From assembly GCA_003024985.2 (NCBI GenBank), contig PXIH01S0004582.1: 14,717 nucleotides of DNA, one strand, 5' to 3'. Source of the stretch: Euperipatoides rowelli (taxonomy: Eukaryota > Onychophora > Udeonychophora > Euonychophora > Peripatopsidae). Positions 10,351-14,717 of the stretch are shown in pieces. Position numbers and translations under genes: made by a program. Each line of letters opens with the position of its first letter. The first letter of the stretch is position 1. The notes beneath the pieces were generated by a model. That model saw nothing but the letters and a program-made list of their open reading frames with translations. It ran no database searches and had not been told where the DNA came from.

Positions 10351-10659
10351 ATAAGGTAACATCTGTTTGCAAACTTTATCCTATATTGGAGTCAAAAGCA
10401 AAAACTTTTTTTATTATTCAAAAACGAAATGTTTATTTCCGTATTAACTTTGGGTGATGGTTAAAAATAGTTTGCATATTTAAAATCAGTATAAAAAATA
10501 CTATAAGAAAAACTTAAATTTTGTCATAAGATAATTTGTTGTTGTTGTTGTGTAATGTTATTTAACTAGACATTAAAATTTTAAAACTGTATAAGGGTGC
10601 ATGAGAGTTATTATTGCAACTTTATCTGACAAAGAAAATATCAATTTTTTTTCTTCTGA
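10351..10659. other. AT-rich intron segment, possible 3' flank of mariner relic
   Basis: No coding signal. The stretch near 10555-10660, read on the minus strand (TATACAGTTTTAAAATTT and preceding bases), follows directly after the mariner-like relic and may be its 3' untranslated and terminal region. I could not define a terminal repeat. Confidence 0.35.
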
Positions 10660-11030
10660 AAATCAATATGGGCGCATTTTTTTTTACTTGCAAAATGTGA
10701 TATATCCCAATTCCGCCATGTACACTGCAGCATGATCTACAATGATCTAAGCAATTTCATGCCTTAAAATGACTGGTTTCAGTCATTGGAGTTTATAAAC
10801 ACTATCTTTAACATATCCCACAGACAATAATCACAGGTCATGATATCTGGTGATCTAAAGCAGTCAAGGTATGGGGACTACCAAAGTTAATCAATTGGTT
10901 TGGGAAATACCCATTTAGAGACTCCCACATCAAGTTCCAGTATGTCATTGTGCCATCTTGCCACTCTAGAAGATATCATGTTTACAGTTCTTGTAGCTCT
11001 GGGTAGGCAAGTTCCAGTACTGTACAATCG
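10660..11030 (-). pseudogene. Mariner/Tc1-like transposase relic (C-terminal half)
   Basis: On the minus strand, pieces of a mariner-type DDD/E transposase appear in the right order: VLELAYPELQEL, WQDGT (family QQDGAPPH, second catalytic Asp at codon 10957-10955), ESLNGYFPNQLINFGSP (family NEHFPNRWIGR.GP), RSPDIMTCDYCLWDMLK (family RSPDLTPCDFFLWG.LK, Asp at codon 10847-10845), then TWRNWDI and AHI near 10670. The two Asp codons are 110 bp apart, about 36 residues, which fits mariner spacing but is not divisible by three. A frameshift lies between them, and several stops interrupt the rest. The N-terminal DNA-binding half is not visible. Inferred inactive. Confidence 0.7.
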
Positions 11031-11472
11031 CCTGTGAATTAACGGCATTTGAATGAAATAAACTTATGTTATTTGCTAGTGCTGCAGACTGGAACTCAAA
11101 CTGCCATCTACCAGTACTCAGTGAAACTTTGAGTGTTCTTGTAATATGAAACCTTTATCTATTTCCTGTAAATTGATTAAATTTAAATTTAAAAGCAAAG
11201 TGGTAAATATAATTCTTATGCATAAAATGATTCTTGTTAAGCCGTTTTTGAACCAATTATGATTTCATAATTTCATGAAAGACAAATTAACAAAAATATT
11301 AATAAAAATTAAAAAAAAGGATAGCTTAGTTAAACTGAATATCAAATAGTCCAAGTTGTACGACATGACTTTTAAACTAAGATGAGTTTGGCAACTGAAG
11401 ATATTACAGTACATAACACAAGAACAAGTTTAAATGTAATAAAATGTCAGTCTGCGGATAAATTATACTTAC
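11031..11472. other. Intronic AT-rich sequence next to splice donor
   Basis: Remaining 5' part (transcript sense) of the 4171-bp SLC33A1 intron, beginning with the strong donor GTAAGT at 11472-11467. I see no gene or clear repeat. The part at 11040-11130 is slightly less AT-rich and could be the eroded N-terminal part of the neighbouring mariner relic. Confidence 0.5.
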
Positions 11473-11787
11473 CGAGAAAGCATTGTTAATGCCCAACCAT
11501 CTACAGCTATATCCTGTGTAGCAGCTAAGACTTCAAATAAAAAAAATATAACTACTAAAATAAACATCCTAGGTGGCTGATTATTTTCAGGCTCTAACAA
11601 GCTTACTATACAAAACGAAAGAATAAACATGAAGATACCAATTAAATATTGGGTTGGTACAAGCCATGTTTTCCGCCTCCCAAAATGAGAGCAATAAAAA
11701 GAGTCCACGATGGGAGCCCATAATAACTTGACGCTAAAAGGCCAAAATACAAAACTGAATAATGCTTGATCACTATAACCAACTTTT
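11473..11787 (-). CDS. SLC33A1: SLC33A1 (acetyl-CoA transporter 1) internal exon, upstream-most of three
   Basis: Internal exon of the AT-1 acetyl-CoA transporter, a major-facilitator-type membrane protein that carries cytosolic acetyl-CoA into the endoplasmic reticulum lumen for acetylation of proteins and gangliosides. The exon encodes 104 full codons plus partial codons at both ends. Residues 8-28 form a membrane segment (SFVFWPFSVKLLWAP), followed by a basic loop GRRKTWLVPTQY at 36-47 that resembles the MFS motif-A loop. Two further hydrophobic stretches follow, ending in ATQDIAVDGWALTMLS. From memory this aligns without gaps to human residues 103-206. The serine matching human Ser113, mutated in spastic paraplegia SPG42, is kept at exon residue 11. 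The acceptor is a T-rich tract ending CTTTTTCAG, and the donor is CG|GTAAGT. The split codon CG|G restores Arg with the next exon. An in-frame ATG just upstream is inside the acceptor tract and is not a real start. Confidence 0.96.
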
Positions 11788-12200
11788 CTGAAAAAGAAAA
11801 AAAAATAAGACATTAAAATGGTGAAATTATGTAGGCCTAAGCCTATAGCCTATATATAAAAGGAAAGGAAACTGTACAGTAGTATAAACATAACAATCAA
11901 AATCTCAATTAAAAGATTAAATTTTAATAGTCTAAATTTCAATAGTCTGTAGAAAACCCATACGGTAGTATAATTAAAATAATATGGTAACAGAATTTAA
12001 ATATAACAAATGCTAGAGAGAAAAAAAAATGAGAAGGCTATTTTCAGACAGTCATTTGAAAATCATAATTAATTTGGCTAAGGAAATGTTATATTTGGTT
12101 ACAATATCTTCTGATTCCCCAATCCCTTCCCACTTTCCCATTATCTAACAGTATTTTAATAAGAATTAAATAAATTATTAAAATAACATGAGGAACAAAC
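11788..12200. other. AT-rich upstream intron segment, nothing specific
   Basis: Intronic sequence 5' (transcript sense) of the first visible exon. It contains the acceptor's polypyrimidine tract (minus-strand T-run at 11791-11806) and a cluster of TAGGCCTA and TAGCCTAT words at about 11832-11855. No coding similarity was seen on either strand. Confidence 0.5.
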
Positions 12201-12870
12201 TCCTAAACCTTTGCACCGATCTGGACCAAATTTAGCCTAGTTACACTCTAGGACAAGGCTTCCCAACCTTTTTGTACCCTAGAGCACATTCTAAATTACT
12301 GGTAGGGTGGCAGGCACCATCTATAATGACGAAAATATATGCGCAGATGTCAAAAACATGGTAGAATTTGGATTTGTATCGCCTGTATTTAGACAATAAT
12401 TGTCTAACTATCCACACCACTAATCAATTTGGCCGTCTGCGTGCATTACACTCAAGTTCATCCGCATTAACTTGACAAAAAAGGTGAAATTAAAGAGGTC
12501 GATTTACAAGAAAGCAACTGTCTAAAATTTGTGGCCTAACCACTAACAATATAAATCAATGGGATCCGGGCGCTGCAAATTAACTCAGACATGCTTTCGT
12601 TTCGTGGTTGGACAGAAGCGGGCACACACAAATTGGTAGCCAGGCAACATGGTGCCCTCGGGCACAGGATTGGGAACCCAAACTCTAGGACCTGGCACAA
12701 AATATAGGCTATCATAAACCTGGACACACTACTGCTGCAGATGTTTTTTTCTTAGATATTGGGGTTAACACAGGAATTTTTTCATTCTATACATCCCTAA
12801 ACCCTGAGACCAAACTTGGCCTAGTTACTCTCTAGAATACAGTGGAAAATATAGGGTACGGTACCATTAA
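12201..12870. repeat. Ancient tandem duplication (about 155-bp period) split by a hAT element
   Basis: Two copies of a sequence containing CCTAAACC, GACCAAA, CCTAGTTAC and CTCTAG occur at 12201-12253 and 12793-12834. After the first copy is rejoined across the inserted element, the match continues: both copies then read AAAATATAGG about 17 bp past CTCTAG, followed by weaker similarity. Subtracting the 429-bp insertion and the 8-bp target duplication leaves a period near 155 bp. The order of events is inferred: duplication first, insertion second. Confidence 0.65.
12254..12682. mobile_element. Non-autonomous hAT-type element (MITE), 429 bp
   Basis: Flanked by identical 8-bp direct repeats CTCTAGGA at 12246-12253 and 12683-12690, the target-site length typical of hAT transposons. 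The ends are imperfect inverted repeats: the left begins CAAGGCTTCCCAACC, and the right, read on the minus strand, gives TTTGGGTTCCCAATCC. Both resemble the hAT consensus CAGNGGTTCCCAA. No transposase is encoded; the frame at 12536-12727 on the minus strand is incidental. The interior is more GC-rich than the surroundings. The neighbouring related copy at 12793-12870 acts as a natural empty site. Confidence 0.87.
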
Positions 12871-13190
12871 ACTGTGCTGCTCATGTGCAAGGATGTTCTG
12901 CATATAAGAAGAACGGACAATATTACGCTAGTCTATATTTAATGATAGAAAATATGAATTAAAAAAAATTTCAGGCTGGTGCAATAGCTCCACTGTCCCA
13001 CGAATATAAAAGTAATACTCTCCTGCAGAAATTGAAGTCAATTCTGTTAATGTATGCTATTTGCTATGCAGCTTGTGTGTGTAGGAATGATGGAAGAAGC
13101 TGGAACTGTGTACTCAGTAGGCATATTATTTTTTTGCTGTTAACTTGCCTTCATTGAACATGGTGTATTGGGGCCCTTAGAGTTATACTC
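12871..13190. other. Intronic segment between tandem duplication and palindrome
   Basis: About 320 bp without recognised content. Slightly less AT-rich than average at 13010-13110 (GCAGCTTGTGTGTGTAGG). No coding similarity or splice-bounded frame was identified. Confidence 0.45.
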
Positions 13191-13864
13191 GGGGACGGTA
13201 CACTTTTATCAGCAAAAATATATTAGGAAATAAAGATTTTTTTTTGCACAAATTAAAAGATTTAATTAAAATAAATCACTTACCTTGCCAAGGGCACTTC
13301 GTGTCTATAGAATATGGTCGTTTTAGAAAAAACATCTCCGTTAATTCTCAGTTTTGCGATGAAAACAGCCATGTTACATAACCTAACGATAGGAATCTGC
13401 TCAAATGTCACATGGAAAAAAAGGAGGGAGCAGTTCCTAACAAGGCCTGGGGTTGCATCTCAATGATTCTTTTTAAACATTATTTATTCACTAGGTTTTT
13501 GATATAGGAAGGAATTATGGGTCTTTCTTGGGATTCCTAAAATTACACATAGATCCTTCCTTCATCAAAAATCTAGGAATTTTATTACCATAAAAAGTGA
13601 TTTAAAAATAACTGCTCCCCCGATTAGCTTCCGTATTTATAGTAAAATACACCAGGTAGTGTCTACCATGGTGGAAGAAGCAAATGGCGATATAATGCTT
13701 ACATGATTATTAACGAAGATGTTTGTTCTAAAACCATCATATTCTATGGACAACGAAGTGCCCTTGGCAAGGTAAGTGATTTATTTTAATTAAATCTTTT
13801 AATTTTCACAAAAAAATCTTGATATTTCCTAATATATTTTTGGTGATAAAAGCGTATCATCCCC
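13191..13864. repeat. Large imperfect palindrome (inverted duplication), arms about 320 bp, 28-bp centre
   Basis: The left arm (13191-13519) matches the reverse complement of the right arm (13548-13864). Matching blocks run outward from the 28-bp centre: a GATATAGGAAGG/GATGAAGGAAGG block, a GAGCAGTT block, the GATGTTTNTTCTAAAAC block, a 51-bp stretch identical in both arms (13251-13301 against 13754-13804), and an outer AATATATTTTTGSTGATAAAA block ending at CCCC. A segment of about 100 bp in each arm has diverged, and the left arm carries about 20 extra bases near 13440-13465. Homology fades outside, and no target duplication is obvious. It may be a fold-back element or a local inverted duplication. 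Confidence 0.85.
13284..13372 (-). other. Exon-like open segment with Kozak-type ATG and strong splice donor
   Basis: Inside the left palindrome arm, read on the minus strand, an ATG in good context (AACATGG) opens 29 codons without a stop. They start MAVFIAKLRING, contain VFSKTTIFYRHE, and end EVPLA plus AG, directly followed by the donor GTAAGTG. I do not recognise the peptide. Its phase (two bases left over) would splice in frame to the SLC33A1 exon acceptor at 11787 (AG|A, Arg), but it lacks the LQGIPLGLAGSIP first-helix sequence expected there. It may be an alternative first exon, an exon of another gene, or chance. The right arm keeps the donor but has an extra base that shifts the frame. 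Confidence 0.3.
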
Positions 13865-14339
13865 TTAAACTCCTTATAACATATCCTAAAGTATGGTAGG
13901 CTATTTGAAAGAAAAAGGGGTTCTATTTTCTTAACTCCTTATATGTGTACAAAATTTTATCAATCTAAATGGAAAAGAAAAGTACTTCTGCCACTATCTG
14001 AAAATGCACAAGATATTAACTTAATATTGGCAGGGACATACGTATGCATAGGCACCCAAGATGCCACACAGGGGCCATCAGATATAGAGGGGCCCCAAAA
14101 GTTAAATTTGACAATAAGGTTTTTTAAACTTAAAATTTTACTTAAAAAAATTGCAATAATGAATATTACGGTAATATCAAATAATTGCATGGTTCTGATC
14201 TTTTGAAATAATTACAGTACATGGATTAATTTTGGTTGTATGAAACATTTTTTTTGTAGGCCTTTTACAGAAAAAAGTCAAATAATTAACTGATGAGTGG
14301 TAATATAAAGATAAACTGAAAAGAAAAAAGAAAAAAAAT
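13865..14339. other. AT-rich sequence with a GC-rich repeat fragment
   Basis: Mostly AT-rich. A GC-rich island at about 14030-14100 (CAGGGGCCATCAG, GAGGGGCCCCAAAAG) looks like the debris often seen in old invertebrate transposons. Open frames on both strands across it (13943-14206 and 13960-14190) overlap each other and show no protein similarity that I recognise. Confidence 0.45.
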
Positions 14340-14618
14340 TATGTGATGAAGCGACAGATAATGAAGTGATTTTAAAAGTAAAATGAATGTTTACTATCAG
14401 TACATAATACATTCAATGTTATTTGTGACAGATTGATTGCTGAAATAGACGAACAGTGGTGTACTCCAATATTTTAGATATTTTTACAAATTTTGATATT
14501 GATGAATCTGAATTCAATAAAATTGATAAATTAATATCGTAAGCATTGATAAAAATATTAAATGCGAAAAATTTCATAATGAAGCTATTCAATTTTAATT
14601 TATTAAGAGAAAATATCA
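14340..14618 (+). pseudogene. Possible hAT-type transposase fragment, decayed
   Basis: With frame changes and stops ignored, the plus strand gives a run resembling the region after the zinc finger in hAT/ZMYM-like transposases: DEATDNEVILKVK, then TFNVICDRLIAEIDEQ, then SNILDIFTNFDIDESEF. These recall the family pattern F.VNVFY.I.D.L..EL..R. Several stops interrupt it, and no catalytic residues or dimerisation domain are visible in the window. The match is by memory and weak. It lies immediately before the hAT-like terminus at 14627 but outside it, so the two need not belong together. Confidence 0.3.
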
Positions 14619-14626
14619 GTAACAAT

Positions 14627-14717
14627 CAGGGTTGGCAAAAAAATGTTTTTTTAAAAAAAAAACAACAAAAAAACGGTTTTTGGTTTAAACTGCTTTTTTT
14701 TTTTGTTTAAACCAGTT
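14627..14717. mobile_element. Probable hAT element terminus, cut by window edge
   Basis: CAGGGTTGGCAAA at 14627-14639 fits the CAGGGTTGNC start of many hAT terminal inverted repeats. It is followed by poly-T/poly-A and subterminal GGTTTAAAC and GTTTAAACCAGTT motifs, which repeat in both orientations around the GTTTAAAC palindrome. If the element starts at 14627, the 8-bp target duplication would be GTAACAAT at 14619-14626 or close to it. The other end lies outside the window, so this cannot be confirmed here. Confidence 0.5.

Noticed and set aside
11790-11813. ATG at the start of the frame covering the first transporter exon
   Set aside because: The codons before the AG at 11789-11788 translate the polypyrimidine tract (a run of Phe). 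The homologous protein continues upstream, so this is an intron-exon boundary and not a start.
12536-12727. Minus-strand frame containing Cys/Pro-rich peptide
   Set aside because: Overlaps the non-autonomous hAT element and runs past its end. Its content derives from the terminal repeat and has no protein similarity.
13943-14206. Overlapping open frames on both strands
   Set aside because: Both cross the GC-rich repeat fragment, neither has splice signals or family similarity, and opposite-strand frames of similar length are expected where stops are locally rare.
1-14717. tRNA, rRNA, defence or other operon-like systems
   Set aside because: No tRNA box A/B pair or cloverleaf, no rRNA-like segment and no clustered intact genes were seen. 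Apart from one split gene, the content is intron and transposon debris.

Overview
The window looks like animal nuclear DNA, not bacterial. It is strongly AT-rich, has long poly-A/poly-T runs and almost no long open frames, and carries a protein-coding gene split by GT-AG introns. Transposon relics surround the exons. A decayed copy of a multicopy element protein that I know mainly from arthropod genomes, together with a mariner-type relic, makes an arthropod my best guess. The species cannot be fixed from the sequence.

The one gene I can establish lies on the minus strand. It is the orthologue of SLC33A1 (acetyl-CoA transporter 1, AT-1), the endoplasmic-reticulum importer of acetyl-CoA. Three consecutive internal exons are visible: 11787-11473, 7301-7147 and 5818-5625. 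They join in frame through introns of 4171 and 1328 bp and encode about 221 residues, from the second membrane segment into the second half of the protein. The first exon (N-terminus, first membrane segment) must lie beyond 14717. The C-terminal exons must lie beyond position 1. Everything else here is therefore probably intronic to this gene.

Layout by position. 1-5624: long 3' intron, mostly featureless AT-rich DNA, with a G-rich minisatellite and an A-rich tandem repeat at 1803-2123, hairpins, and an RFX-like X-box at 4580-4593. 5819-7146: short intron with a perfect TATA-rich palindrome next to the splice acceptor and a degenerate five-unit minisatellite at 6246-6482. 7302-11472: larger intron holding a frameshifted transposon-type protein pseudogene (8863-10350, plus) and a mariner-like transposase relic (about 10660-11030, minus). 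11788-14717: upstream intron with a complete non-autonomous hAT element (12254-12682, 8-bp target duplication) inside an older tandem duplication, a 674-bp imperfect palindrome with an exon-like segment and splice donor in each arm (13191-13864), a possible hAT transposase relic, and what looks like the terminus of another hAT element running off the right edge.

I found no defence system, CRISPR array, tRNA or rRNA. The most unusual structure is the palindrome at 13191-13864.
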